Positions 18,164 to 28,661 of a DNA stretch of 64,000 bases are shown piece by piece. The notes below the pieces were generated by a model that worked only from the letters and a program-made list of their open reading frames with translations, had not been told where the DNA came from and searched no databases. The stretch comes from Roseobacter sp. MH60115 (GTDB lineage Bacteria; Pseudomonadota; Alphaproteobacteria; Rhodobacterales; Rhodobacteraceae). The stretch spans positions 29,382 to 93,381 of the forward strand of contig NZ_JADOBQ010000011.1 in assembly GCF_015644665.1 (NCBI RefSeq), read 5' to 3'. Made by a program: the position numbers and the translations under genes. The stretch's first letter is position 1. Every line of letters begins with the position of its first letter.

Positions 18164-21100
18164 TCACCCCAAGTCGAATACCCCTTCGTTTGCCGTCAAC
18201 CATGCGACGGTCTCCACCGCATGCGTTGTCTCTTCGTCCTCGGACTGTTCCTCTTCGACCTTGACCGACACAGCGCCGCCGGTGCCCAGATCATACCGCA
18301 GGCCTGCCGGGTCGATGCCGTTGAACGTCTGCATATCCGCAAAGAAGGCTTCCGTCGCCTCCAGCGTCGTGCCAAGTGCCGCATAGTCGTGGTCAATCGC
18401 CAGTTGCCCAGTCTCGAACACGGTGCTACCCGCGGCGATGTCCAGCGCAACCCAATAAAGCTGCTCCGTCGCAATGCTTGAAAGACCCGCCACCACCTGG
18501 GCCTCTTCCGCCTGCAAAGTAAACTCGAAGCCACCCGCAGTCACCTGATCCAAGCGATGCGTCAGCGCGCGCCCCTCTGCATCGCCACTGAGCTGCGCCA
18601 GCACAATGGGCGCTGTGGTGAAATCTGAAAGCGCAACCGTGCTGGCGGCGACCGAGCTCACTTGTTCCTGGCCAAAGGTCACCTTGGTGCCATCCGCCAG
18701 TGTGTGACTGCCGAGACTGCCCGCCATCCAGCTGACCGAGAGCTCGCCATGCGCACCGTCCAGATAGTCCCATTCGTCCACCTGGAACTCGAAGCCCTGA
18801 TCGGTCACGTTCCGCACCCGCAGGTTCAGCGGATTGCCGCCCTCCGAGGAGGCAGGTCCCATGACAACGGCGGCGTTCTCGATCGTCTGGTCAAAGCTCA
18901 CCGTGTGCCATTGGTTGCCATCGAGTTGCTCCACCCGAAGATCGCCGATCTGCATCCGCGCGGGCGGGGCTACATCGACCGGACCGAGGGCGGATGACCC
19001 CTGCAACTCTACTGCGGTGACGCCCCTGACCAGCACCTGATCTCCGCCCCCGAGCAGGAGCAAGGCCCCGTCGGCGGCATCGCTGACTTCAAAGGACGGC
19101 AATTGTCCATCAATGCGGATGATGTCTTCGGCGAGAGAGAAATCCTCGATCACGTCCTGACCGCTGCCAACACCGAACACGAAGGTGTCAGCCCCAGAGC
19201 CCCCCGTCAGAACGTCATCGCCGGCGCCACCGTCAAGGGTGTCGTCCATAAGGCTGCCAAACAGTTTGTCGTTCCCTTCGCCCCCCAGCATTGTATCTCC
19301 AACACTGTGACCCAACGCCGCATAAGTGCCATCATGTCCGAAGCCGACGATGTCGACGCGGCCGTCGCCGTTGATGTCGCCCACGACCCGCTCGTAGAGT
19401 TCGGACCCCCAACCCGTGGCATCGCCGCCGAAATAGGACTCGGCCTTATAGGCGTTTCCAAAGGTTCCGTTCGCCTGACCCAACGCCACATAAGTGCCGT
19501 CATGTCCGAAGCCGACGATGTCGACGCGGCCGTCGCCGTTGATGTCGCCCACGACCCGCTCGTAGAGTTCGGACCCCCAACCCGTGGCATCGCCGCCGAA
19601 ATAGGACTCGGCCTTATAGGCGTTTCCAAAGGTTCCGTTCGCCTGACCCAACGCCACATAAGTGCCGTCATGTCCGAAGCCGACGATGTCGACGCGGCCG
19701 TCGCCGTTGATGTCGCCCACGACCCGCTCGTAGAGTTCGGACCCCCAACCCGTGGCATCGCCGCCGAAATAGGACTCGGCCTTATAGGCGCTCTCAAAAA
19801 ATCCATTTATCTGGCCATCGGTTGTATTGCCTCCGACCAGTGTGTCGTCACCTTGACCACCTGTCAGCAGATCGCTTCCGTCGCCCCCGACAATGGAGTC
19901 GTCTCCATCGCCGCCGTCGATTGTATCAGCGCCCAGCCGACCATGCAGGCGATCACCCGCGATCGTCCCATTGAGAACGTTGTCATCAGCCGTTCCGTCA
20001 AGCTGGATCAGCGCGGCGATGTCTTCGCGATCCAGGGTCACACCATCACTGAAGATGATCTGTTCAAGTCCCTGACTTTGCGCGGTTGCGTCGAAAAACT
20101 GGCTGACAACGCGGATATTGTCTCCGGTCGACACAATCTTAAACAAAAAATCCCAAGTTACAGGGGCGCGCAGGATAATCACATCATCAAACGCGACATC
20201 CTCGAACCGGAGTATGTCGATCTCGGTCATCGACGTTCCGAAATCCTGGATCGTGTCGTTGCCGTCGCCTTTGGCCCAGACATAGGTGTCGTTGCCATTT
20301 GCTGCCTCAGCAGTCGCGGTGCCCCCACGCAAGAGATCATCGCCGGTGCTGCCGACTAGCGTGTCATCGCCCGAGCGGCCTTCGAGTGTGTCATTGCCGC
20401 TGCCGCCGTCAAGATAATCGCCACCGTCATAGGGAATAAGATGGTTTTTGGCATATTCAGCATCAGTCAGCGCATCCTCAGTGGGGGTTCGCCAGATACG
20501 GCCCTCAGTTTTTCCGGTAGTGATGTAGTGGTACGTCGCGCCAGCATAATCATATCCATAGGCATTGCGCAGATCATCATAGTTCTTGAGATACTGGACC
20601 ACATTAAAGTCAATTTGACGGCCTTCGTAGTAGCCGGACTGAGCATAATGTTGAGCAGCCTGCGTAAAATTCGAACCGTAGGCTACAATAAGATCATCGT
20701 GGCTCGCGAGATACGATAGTACATCAAAGGAAACCAGACGGTTTTCGTGTCGGCCATGGTCTTGCCAATGCGAACGGGCGCTGTGGGCATCATTGACCCA
20801 GTGGGACGCAATCAGATCAGGGTGCGATGCAATATAGCTCCACGCCAGAAGATCATTGGCACCGCTCCACATCTGCAGCGGGGTAAAAACATTGGGTTGT
20901 GGCGCAGCGGCTTCGTGTCCTCGCAGATAATCGTCTCCATCCATCCCGTATATGTTATCGCCTGCTTCTGTTCCGATCAGATTGTCGTTACCTGACGTGC
21001 CCTCAGTCCTGATATTTGCGGCAATATCGTCGCGTCCCCAGATCACGCCATCGCTGAACTCGATGGCCTCAAGCCCTTGGCTCTGTGCTGTGTAGTCGTG

Positions 21101-24100
21101 CAACTGGCTGATCACTCGGATGATTTCGTCGCCCGACTGTATCTCTATTTCGATATCAACTGTCCCACTGACACGGCGCAGCACCACGCCGTCTGACGCG
21201 ACATTTTCGAAGCGCAGCGTGTCTACTTCAGCAAAGGAGCTGGAATACTCCTGAATGGTATCATTGCCATCGCCGATCGACCAAACATAGGTGTCGTTGC
21301 CGTTGGTCTCCTCGGCTACCGCGCTTCCCCCCGTCAGGACGTCATCGCCCGCACCACCGTTCAGAACGTCATCGCCGCCGCTGCCGTTAAGCGTGTCGTT
21401 GCCTCCAAGGCCGTAGAAGTTATCCGGGGTGTTCTTGCCTACGAGCACGTCGTTCCCGCTGGTCCCGTCCGTGCGCGTGTGGGCGTAGATGTCCTCGAGG
21501 CTCCAGGTCACGCCATCACTGAACGCGATGCTTTCGAGGCCATAGTTGCGCCCGTCGTAATAATAGCGCTGCACATCGGTGATCACTTCTCCGGTGCTCA
21601 GGATCGTGATCGTCAGATTGTCCGATCCGTTTGCCCGCGTCAGCGCCACGTCATCCGAGGTCACGTCCGTCAGGATCAGGCGGTCAACCTCCGCCAAAGA
21701 GATGCCCCAGTCCTGGATCGTATCGTTGCCATCGCCCTTGGCCCAGACATAGGTGTCGTTGCCGTTGGCTTCCTCGGCTACCGCGCTGCCCCCCGTCAGA
21801 ACGTCATCGCCAGCGCCACCGACGAGGATGTCACTGCCATTGCCACCGTTCAGCGTGTCGTCGCCACCCATGCCTTCGAGTTTATCTTGACCTGCCCCTC
21901 CGTTTTTTGTTTCAGCCGCCGCGGTGCCAACATAATGCGTCAAAGCTGGTGCTGCGTTGGCCTCATGCGTGCGGCCGCTCTCCAGTTTCTCGGTGCTTTG
22001 GGCGAGCGCCACGATGAACTGGTTGGCGCTGATGCGTCCCGAAGATAGGTTTTCTTCCCACATCTGCTGCTCAGCCGCCGTGGGCTGGCGGCCAAAGGCG
22101 TTCAGGAAGGCCTGGCTGACCAAAGCCGCCCCCGACAGGCCTTTCAGGCTTATTGAAGAGACGCCCTGGATCGCCCCATCGATCAAGAGCATTTTTGCGA
22201 TCAGATCGTCGGGGTTGTCGGTGCCTTCCAGCAAAAGGCCCGCGTAGTATTCCAACTCATGCGCGGTCGCATCCCGATCATAGGCCACGTCGATCAGATC
22301 TTTGACCATGGCTTCCACATAGGCGCGGTCGAGGCTGCGCTCGTATTCGGCGGGGTTCATGATGACGTCGAAGTTGTTCGTCGCCATATGCGTGTTGCCC
22401 ACAACGAGATGTTCAACGGCTTCGGAAAGTGTCAGCAAGAGCTCCACACGGCTTGAGACATCTGCAGTCAATGTGCGCAGGTGGGTGTCCAGCTCCACCA
22501 GTGACGGTGCCCGCCCGAAGGTGTTCAGATAGAACTGGTCTACAAATTCGGCGTTCTTGAGAACCCCGTAGCGCGTTGCGGCCTCGTCTGAGTTCATCAG
22601 CTCGGTCACCAGAGCGGCGCGGTCCAGTTCGCCTTCGGCCACGTATTTCACCAGCACCTCTTGCTCGGCGTAATCCATGTCGCGGTCCAGAACCGTGTCA
22701 TAGATGCGCGCGGCCTCGGCGTTCAGGCGTGTCTTGGCGGTCTCATCTAGCCTTGCAGTATGGGTCGCTGCGGGGCTTGCGTAGGTCCAGGTATCGATCC
22801 CGAAGGCATCAATGTCATGTGACACAGTGGTTGGTGCAGAAGCATCGCCGCTTTCCCAGACGTAGCTGCCATTGTCCAGCGCTGATCTCTTGATCGTCTG
22901 GATAAAGCCGTTCCGCAGAATGGTGGTGAGCAAACCGTCAGAAGAGGTGGTGGTCACAAAGGTGCTGATCCGGTCTCCGCCTTCGCCAAAGGACTTTTCC
23001 GTCAGAATACGCTCCCCGTCCGCACGGATCACCAGTTCCGATGTCTTGTCGGCCAGACCGTTGCCGTCATAGTCGTGACGTTCCACCACATGCCGCGCAT
23101 CCCGGCTGACAGAAACCTCCTCCATGGAGCGCAGATCGCCATCCGCATAGCGGGTTTCAGCGACCGTCTTGCGACTGCCGTCCGCATTCAGCGTTGTCGT
23201 GGAGGTCATGGTACCATCGACAATGCCGTCACCGTCCAGATCAATATCCCGGACCGTGGAGAGCCCGTTCGCCGCCGTGGTTGTCACCTCCCTGTCCGCC
23301 AGCGTGCCGTTGCCCGCCGTTTCCTCATAGGTGGTGATCTGGGCGCCTGCGACATTGAAGCTGGTGGTCCAGGTCCGCATCAGATCATCCGACCCGTCAC
23401 CATCCACATCCAGATAGATTGAACGCTGCATGCCATTTGCCGAGACCATGCCCGTGATTTCATCCACGACGCTGCCATCCGCATCCAGGTCCCGCCAGGT
23501 CGTGTTCACGTTCCGGCTGGGATCAACCGTCGAGACAACCTCGCGGTCGGTTGTGCCATCGCCATCCAGATCGGTGGACAGGGTCGAGGTCCAGCCATCC
23601 GCACTTTCAACACGCGTCTCGGTCCGGATGGTCTGTGCGGTGTCGCCAAATTCCGTGATGCTTTCGGTAAAACCGCCATCGGCGCCCCGCGTCAGAACGC
23701 TGCTGCGATCGACGGTCCCATCTCCATCACGGTCCAGCGAGACAGAGGTGACAAGACCATTGCCGCTCGTGGTCGTGGTCATGTCCGAGAGGGGCTGGGA
23801 TATGGCGTTGCGGGTGATCTGATGCCGGATGACATCGCCGTTGGTGTCAAAGGTGGTGCTGTCTTCGGAGATGAACTCGAACCCGCTCTTCCCATCCAGA
23901 TCCAAACGGCTGATGCGTGTCAGACCATCGTCACTGGTTTCATATTCCGCAGTTGCAAGGGCCGCACCACGCCCTGTCGTATGCGTCATGGTTTGCAGGG
24001 TTTTTCCGTCGGCACCCAGCACGGTTGCGTCCTGCACGACATGTTCTGCAATCCCATCCGCGTTGCGATCCACTGTCCGGGTCCGGGTCAGCCCATCATC

Positions 24101-27100
24101 GCTCCGGGTGGTCACAGCGGTGGCTTCCAACGTGCCACCGGAGGAGAAGTACTCCTCGGTCGTGGTCACAGTGCCATGGTCATCCCGGTGCGTTGTCGAG
24201 ACCGCATCGAGCGTGTCATTCCCATCTGCGTCATAGGAGGTGGTGGAGGTGCGGCCATCCGCGCTGGTCACGGTTGTCGTTTTGCTGAGTAGGGAGGTGT
24301 CAGCCGCGCGGCGTTCTTCCGTGACGGTCTCGATGCCATCAATGGACAGGTCCAGCGTCGTCAGTGTGGTGAGGTCATCGGTGCCATCCGCGTTCTCATC
24401 CAAAGTATCGGTGCGCGTGCGGCCATCATCGCTGATCTGGCTGGATGACGTGCGGTAGACCGTGCCGTTTGTGCTCTTTTCCGTCACCGTTGTTGTTTGC
24501 GCGCCATCCGCATTGAGCACGGTGATGCCTTGCTCAGTGCGCTCAAAGGTGCCGTTCCCATCCGCATCCACATTGGTCGTTGTGGTGAGGCCATTGGCGC
24601 TGGTGATCGTCTCGACATGGCTTTGCAGAACCGCATTGCCTTGATCATCCACGCCCCACTCGGACTGCGTCTGCGTGAGCATGCCATCATCCGCAACGAT
24701 GCGCGACGTGACCATATCGTCGGCATCGTCACCGTTCACATCCGTCGTGGTCGTCACGTCGCGGCCATTGTCGTTTGACGTGGTTTTCGATGCGGAACGC
24801 AGCGCGCCTGCGGCATCCCGCAGTTCCGACGTGACAACCGTGCCGCCATCATCCTGCAGCGCGGTGGTCTCTGTCGTGATCAGATCGAATGTGGCGTCGC
24901 CATCTGCATTAAGCGAGGTCGTTACGACCAAGCCATCATCGCTGGTCTCAACCCGGCTCTGCGACAGGCGCGTGGCGCTGGCGGAGACCTGTTCCGTCGT
25001 TGTGACCTGCGCGCCGTTTTGCTGCAGAACAGTCGTGCTGATCTGCTCGCGTTCAAAGATACCATTGCCATCCGCGTCGGTCCGTGCGGTGGTTGTCAGA
25101 CCATCGTCGCTTACCTTTACGTCGTTTGTGCTGCGCAGGGTCCCGTTGCCATTCTTCGTTGTAACGGTCGTTGTCCGGCTGCCATCTGCGTTCAGGGTGG
25201 TTGCACTCTCTTCGGTGACATCATTGATGTCATCGCCGTTCAGATCCCGTTTGGTGGTGGAGACCAGGCCATTGGCACTGACCGATGTCTGTGACGACGT
25301 CACTTTGGACCCATCCGGGTTGGTCAGAAGATCACTCATCACCATCGACCCGTCATCGGCCTCTGTTGAGGTTGTCAGGGTATCTGCACCGCCATGCCCA
25401 TCTACGTCCTGTGCGGTTGTTTTGATTTGCCGGTCCGCGCTTTCCGTCGAGCTGGTTCGGCTCAGCAGTGTCATCCCGTCCCCGGCATAGGCCGAGACCG
25501 TGCGGGTGATGCTGCCGTCCGCCTCAAGCACGCGCACATCGATGGTCTGGCTGTCAAAGGCGCCATTCCCGTCCGCATCCACCTTTGTGGTTGTCGTCAG
25601 CCCATCGGCGCTGGTCTCGACCACGGTTTTGCTGCGCAGGGTGTTGTCCTGGTTGCGGGTCTCCAGGGTGCGGGTCGACATGCCGGTGCCGTCCACGGTT
25701 GTCACATCCGAGACGCGCAAATCGATGCCACCAACGCCATCCGCATCCGTGGTGGTTGTGACGGTCAAACCGTCCTCGGAGGAGCGGGTTGTGCTGCTGG
25801 CCAACACCGTGCCATCGGCGGCGCGGGTCTGATCCAACGTGGTGCGTTCTTGTGTCGTGCCATCGATCGTCACAGAGCGCACCCGCTCATCCGCGTCAAA
25901 AACCCCGTCCTGATCGAGATCGACCCAGGTCTCGGAGCTGACCTTATCCGCACCGAGCGTGGTCTTTTCCATCGATCGCACCGAGCCATTGGTGTTTGTG
26001 ATCGTGACCGTGTTCTCACGGCTGCCATCGCCCTGGATCACCGTCGCATCCAACGTGGTGGTGTCGATATCACCGTCGCCATCCACATCCGCCGCAATGG
26101 TCTTGCTCAAAGCATCCGCGGATTGCGTCTGTGTCACGCTGCTGCGCAGGCTGCCGTCGCCGTTCTCGACCCGCAGGATCGATGTGCTCTCCCCGCCCGT
26201 ACCAAGCGTGATGGAAAGGTCTTCGACCGTCTCCACAGCGCCATTGCCATCCACATCGCGGCGGATCACCTTGCTTTGCCCATCCGGACCAACCACCATC
26301 GTCTCAGACGACCGCAGGCTGTTGTTCTGATTGTGCGCCTGCGTGCTTTCCGTCCGGCGACCATCGCCATGCTCGATGATGCTATGCGTGACGGTGACAT
26401 CGTCCAGCGTATCACCATCCTCATCGGTGCCCTTGGTACGGATCAGCCCGTCCACGCTTGTCGTTTCGCTGGAGCCGCGGATGGTCGAGCCATCTTCGGC
26501 CAGATCGTTGATCACGATGCTGCGGCTGCCGTCGGGCAGGGTCGTGCGGATCTCTTCCTGATCGAACCAGCCGCCGCCCGTGCTGTCCCGCTGGATCGTG
26601 ACATCCGCCCCATCCGCGCTGGTCGTGGTCACGATCCGGCTGGTCACAATCGCCGTCGCCGCATCCGCCCCGGTTTTGTTCACGACGGTTTCTATTTTGT
26701 TCCCGTTGATCTCCTGCGTCGAGATCATCTGCAGCCGGTCAACCACCCCGTCGCCATCATCGTCATAGCTGTTGGTGATGCTCGATCCATCCGGACTGGT
26801 CACCGAGGTGATCTCATAGGCCACATCGCCCGTCGCCGCATAGGCGGTGCTGACCACCACCCGGTTGCCGGACGCATCGGTGCTTTCCACCTGCTCGACG
26901 CGATACCCCTGCGCCTCGGCCACCAGCGTTGCATTCGCCACCGTGCCTGTCGTGCCATCGGTCCGCGTAAATGTCGTCTGCCCGGTGATCATCGAGCCAT
27001 CCGGCAGCTCGATCCGCGTGGTATCCGCCGTCAGGTTGATCGAGGTGATCCCCAGCTCCGCCAGCGTCTTCGCCGTGGTCGAGCCATCCGGGTTGGTCAC

Positions 27101-28648
27101 CAGAACCTTGAAGTCTGCAAACCGCGCGTCAGAGGCATCGAGCACGCCATCGTCATTGCTGTCAAACACAGCCCTGAGTGCGGCCAGATCATCCGTCGCC
27201 GTCGGGTCCCACTCGGTAAAGACATACTCCTTCTTCTCCGAAATCGCTCCGTCACCATCATCATCGATGAACAGAACACCATCACCAGCCCCAGCCCAGG
27301 CCGTCCGGTGCAGCAATCCATCCCCACCAGCGTCCATGAAGACCGTCGATTTGGAGAGTTCGGTGATTTCGATACCGTCACCGTCTAAGTCGAGGAGGAT
27401 AGGGCGATCCTCGCCGTGCGTCCGTCCCGGACGTCCGCCACTCGTACCTATGCCACTGGATGAACCCTCAGACGATCCGGAAGAGCTGTTCCCACTATCG
27501 CTCCCTCCAGAAGAACTGTTGCCGCCAGGTTCTGAACTGGAATGCCCCCCAAATCCGAGAGCCTCAGCAACAGATTTTGCAGCATTCCCGATTGCTTTCC
27601 CAATCGAGCCTAAAGCTTTACCTATAGCGCCCCCAATTCCACCGCCGCCAGAGTGGGTGGTCGAACCCGCATCCTGATTTGCAGCATTACCTTCTCCCTG
27701 GCGACTATAGGTGCCTTGGATACCAAACTTGCCATCAAATCCAAGCGCATCCGCTATCGACCGAAAAGCTCCACCGATGGTTGTTCGCGCGACACCGTTG
27801 TCGTCCACCCTCCCATAGTTATCGAGGAGTTCTTTTGAAAAATTGCTATATGGATTCGTCGTGCCGACAACCCCATTCGCGTCTTTCCAATCGAGCACGG
27901 CACCGTCAGGTCTTCTTGTGTAGCCCTGACGGTCCAGAACCTCAGTGCGTAAGCTAGTTGTGGAACCGAGCGCACCTTCGAGGTAATCTTCCGCGATCTT
28001 TATGCCGATTTGCCGCTCTGCACCGAGAGAATACGCAGCATTTGCAACCGCATTTCTAGTATAGTCTTCAACACTAATACTATGCTTTTCACTATATGTG
28101 GCTATGCCACCTGAGAATTGAAATACACCGGAAGCCCAACGTTGTGCAGTCAGCGGATGCAATTTTTCCAGCTGCTCTGTGTCAGAAATTATGTTTCCCA
28201 AAACATCAGTTTCGTATCTTAGGGTATGTGGCGCTCCATTTCTAATTACAAAATCAATGACTTTTTGACCAACCAAGTTGCCGTTTTCGTCAAGTATATC
28301 TGTGGTATTGCGCGTCTTACTAGCCTCAAAGCCTGATCGCGGATTGTCTTCGTGAACTTCAAAGCCTACGGATAGCGGACCTCTGCCCAGGGCAAACGTG
28401 CCGTATGCGCCGTCTTGTTTGTGTGTTTCGCCAATGCTGACCGGTCCCGGCGTAGACCAACCCCATTCATTTGCTTCTGAATCCACTTGGATGCCATTAC
28501 GTCCCCAACTCAATCCACTTGAACCACCATTTATTGGATCGTAACTGTAGTTCAATTGACCAATGCCAAAGTCTAGCGATGCCGTTAGCCCACCACGACC
28601 TGGATTGGCTAGGGTCAACTTTGTTTCGGGCTGGTTTTCTTCATCCAT
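18164..28648 (-). CDS. Giant RTX-type calcium-binding repeat protein, probable type I secreted adhesin
   Basis: A 3494-residue protein. Residues 1-320: unrecognised beta-rich domain. 325-420: Gly/Ser-rich linker. 420-560: acidic module (DLDGDGIEITEL, IDDDGDGAISEKKEY). About 600-1960: some 28 divergent repeats of about 50 residues, each with a D-x-D-x-[DN]-G-x loop, a DGS...T strand and a 'SADGLTTTT' turn. 1985-2235: two DUF4214-like segments (FVDQFYLNTFGRAP, QAFLNAFGRQPTAAEQ). 2250-3170: RTX nonapeptide blocks (GGDDTLNGG) alternating with haemolysin-type related domains, a three-copy 'YLASHPDLI' repeat (2590-2726) and three FG-GAP repeats. 3205-3420: two H-type-lectin-like domains. There is no Sec signal, so C-terminal type I export is likely; no transporter gene is in the window. 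Confidence 0.9.
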   Translation of the reverse strand: MDEENQPETKLTLANPGRGGLTASLDFGIGQLNYSYDPINGGSSGLSWGRNGIQVDSEANEWGWSTPGPVSIGETHKQDGAYGTFALGRGPLSVGFEVHEDNPRSGFEASKTRNTTDILDENGNLVGQKVIDFVIRNGAPHTLRYETDVLGNIISDTEQLEKLHPLTAQRWASGVFQFSGGIATYSEKHSISVEDYTRNAVANAAYSLGAERQIGIKIAEDYLEGALGSTTSLRTEVLDRQGYTRRPDGAVLDWKDANGVVGTTNPYSNFSKELLDNYGRVDDNGVARTTIGGAFRSIADALGFDGKFGIQGTYSRQGEGNAANQDAGSTTHSGGGGIGGAIGKALGSIGKAIGNAAKSVAEALGFGGHSSSEPGGNSSSGGSDSGNSSSGSSEGSSSGIGTSGGRPGRTHGEDRPILLDLDGDGIEITELSKSTVFMDAGGDGLLHRTAWAGAGDGVLFIDDDGDGAISEKKEYVFTEWDPTATDDLAALRAVFDSNDDGVLDASDARFADFKVLVTNPDGSTTAKTLAELGITSINLTADTTRIELPDGSMITGQTTFTRTDGTTGTVANATLVAEAQGYRVEQVESTDASGNRVVVSTAYAATGDVAYEITSVTSPDGSSITNSYDDDGDGVVDRLQMISTQEINGNKIETVVNKTGADAATAIVTSRIVTTTSADGADVTIQRDSTGGGWFDQEEIRTTLPDGSRSIVINDLAEDGSTIRGSSETTSVDGLIRTKGTDEDGDTLDDVTVTHSIIEHGDGRRTESTQAHNQNNSLRSSETMVVGPDGQSKVIRRDVDGNGAVETVEDLSITLGTGGESTSILRVENGDGSLRSSVTQTQSADALSKTIAADVDGDGDIDTTTLDATVIQGDGSRENTVTITNTNGSVRSMEKTTLGADKVSSETWVDLDQDGVFDADERVRSVTIDGTTQERTTLDQTRAADGTVLASSTTRSSEDGLTVTTTTDADGVGGIDLRVSDVTTVDGTGMSTRTLETRNQDNTLRSKTVVETSADGLTTTTKVDADGNGAFDSQTIDVRVLEADGSITRTVSAYAGDGMTLLSRTSSTESADRQIKTTAQDVDGHGGADTLTTSTEADDGSMVMSDLLTNPDGSKVTSSQTSVSANGLVSTTKRDLNGDDINDVTEESATTLNADGSRTTTVTTKNGNGTLRSTNDVKVSDDGLTTTARTDADGNGIFEREQISTTVLQQNGAQVTTTEQVSASATRLSQSRVETSDDGLVVTTSLNADGDATFDLITTETTALQDDGGTVVTSELRDAAGALRSASKTTSNDNGRDVTTTTDVNGDDADDMVTSRIVADDGMLTQTQSEWGVDDQGNAVLQSHVETITSANGLTTTTNVDADGNGTFERTEQGITVLNADGAQTTTVTEKSTNGTVYRTSSSQISDDGRTRTDTLDENADGTDDLTTLTTLDLSIDGIETVTEERRAADTSLLSKTTTVTSADGRTSTTSYDADGNDTLDAVSTTHRDDHGTVTTTEEYFSSGGTLEATAVTTRSDDGLTRTRTVDRNADGIAEHVVQDATVLGADGKTLQTMTHTTGRGAALATAEYETSDDGLTRISRLDLDGKSGFEFISEDSTTFDTNGDVIRHQITRNAISQPLSDMTTTTSGNGLVTSVSLDRDGDGTVDRSSVLTRGADGGFTESITEFGDTAQTIRTETRVESADGWTSTLSTDLDGDGTTDREVVSTVDPSRNVNTTWRDLDADGSVVDEITGMVSANGMQRSIYLDVDGDGSDDLMRTWTTSFNVAGAQITTYEETAGNGTLADREVTTTAANGLSTVRDIDLDGDGIVDGTMTSTTTLNADGSRKTVAETRYADGDLRSMEEVSVSRDARHVVERHDYDGNGLADKTSELVIRADGERILTEKSFGEGGDRISTFVTTTSSDGLLTTILRNGFIQTIKRSALDNGSYVWESGDASAPTTVSHDIDAFGIDTWTYASPAATHTARLDETAKTRLNAEAARIYDTVLDRDMDYAEQEVLVKYVAEGELDRAALVTELMNSDEAATRYGVLKNAEFVDQFYLNTFGRAPSLVELDTHLRTLTADVSSRVELLLTLSEAVEHLVVGNTHMATNNFDVIMNPAEYERSLDRAYVEAMVKDLIDVAYDRDATAHELEYYAGLLLEGTDNPDDLIAKMLLIDGAIQGVSSISLKGLSGAALVSQAFLNAFGRQPTAAEQQMWEENLSSGRISANQFIVALAQSTEKLESGRTHEANAAPALTHYVGTAAAETKNGGAGQDKLEGMGGDDTLNGGNGSDILVGGAGDDVLTGGSAVAEEANGNDTYVWAKGDGNDTIQDWGISLAEVDRLILTDVTSDDVALTRANGSDNLTITILSTGEVITDVQRYYYDGRNYGLESIAFSDGVTWSLEDIYAHTRTDGTSGNDVLVGKNTPDNFYGLGGNDTLNGSGGDDVLNGGAGDDVLTGGSAVAEETNGNDTYVWSIGDGNDTIQEYSSSFAEVDTLRFENVASDGVVLRRVSGTVDIEIEIQSGDEIIRVISQLHDYTAQSQGLEAIEFSDGVIWGRDDIAANIRTEGTSGNDNLIGTEAGDNIYGMDGDDYLRGHEAAAPQPNVFTPLQMWSGANDLLAWSYIASHPDLIASHWVNDAHSARSHWQDHGRHENRLVSFDVLSYLASHDDLIVAYGSNFTQAAQHYAQSGYYEGRQIDFNVVQYLKNYDDLRNAYGYDYAGATYHYITTGKTEGRIWRTPTEDALTDAEYAKNHLIPYDGGDYLDGGSGNDTLEGRSGDDTLVGSTGDDLLRGGTATAEAANGNDTYVWAKGDGNDTIQDFGTSMTEIDILRFEDVAFDDVIILRAPVTWDFLFKIVSTGDNIRVVSQFFDATAQSQGLEQIIFSDGVTLDREDIAALIQLDGTADDNVLNGTIAGDRLHGRLGADTIDGGDGDDSIVGGDGSDLLTGGQGDDTLVGGNTTDGQINGFFESAYKAESYFGGDATGWGSELYERVVGDINGDGRVDIVGFGHDGTYVALGQANGTFGNAYKAESYFGGDATGWGSELYERVVGDINGDGRVDIVGFGHDGTYVALGQANGTFGNAYKAESYFGGDATGWGSELYERVVGDINGDGRVDIVGFGHDGTYAALGHSVGDTMLGGEGNDKLFGSLMDDTLDGGAGDDVLTGGSGADTFVFGVGSGQDVIEDFSLAEDIIRIDGQLPSFEVSDAADGALLLLGGGDQVLVRGVTAVELQGSSALGPVDVAPPARMQIGDLRVEQLDGNQWHTVSFDQTIENAAVVMGPASSEGGNPLNLRVRNVTDQGFEFQVDEWDYLDGAHGELSVSWMAGSLGSHTLADGTKVTFGQEQVSSVAASTVALSDFTTAPIVLAQLSGDAEGRALTHRLDQVTAGGFEFTLQAEEAQVVAGLSSIATEQLYWVALDIAAGSTVFETGQLAIDHDYAALGTTLEATEAFFADMQTFNGIDPAGLRYDLGTGGAVSVKVEEEQSEDEETTHAVETVAWLTANEGVFDLG
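19308..19790. repeat. 168-bp tandem repeat encoding FG-GAP/VCBS-like units
   Basis: Units begin at 19321, 19489 and 19657, an exact 168-base period (56 codons). They are nearly identical in DNA; the only difference noticed is gtgccAtc against gtgccGtc in the first unit. Each unit encodes a loop GDINGDGRVDIVGFGHDG typical of FG-GAP/VCBS repeats. The third copy is incomplete at its distal end. The frame is kept, so copy number can change without a frameshift. Confidence 0.93.
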
Positions 28649-28661
28649 GGATGACTTCCAT

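Noticed and set aside
19103..20359. 418-codon plus-strand frame opposite the giant gene
   Set aside because: It is the antisense of the repeat region; open antisense frames arise from its biased codons and repeats.
25394..27388. 664-codon plus-strand frame opposite the giant gene
   Set aside because: Antisense of the acidic repeat array; the translation has repeating low-complexity patterns and no start signal.
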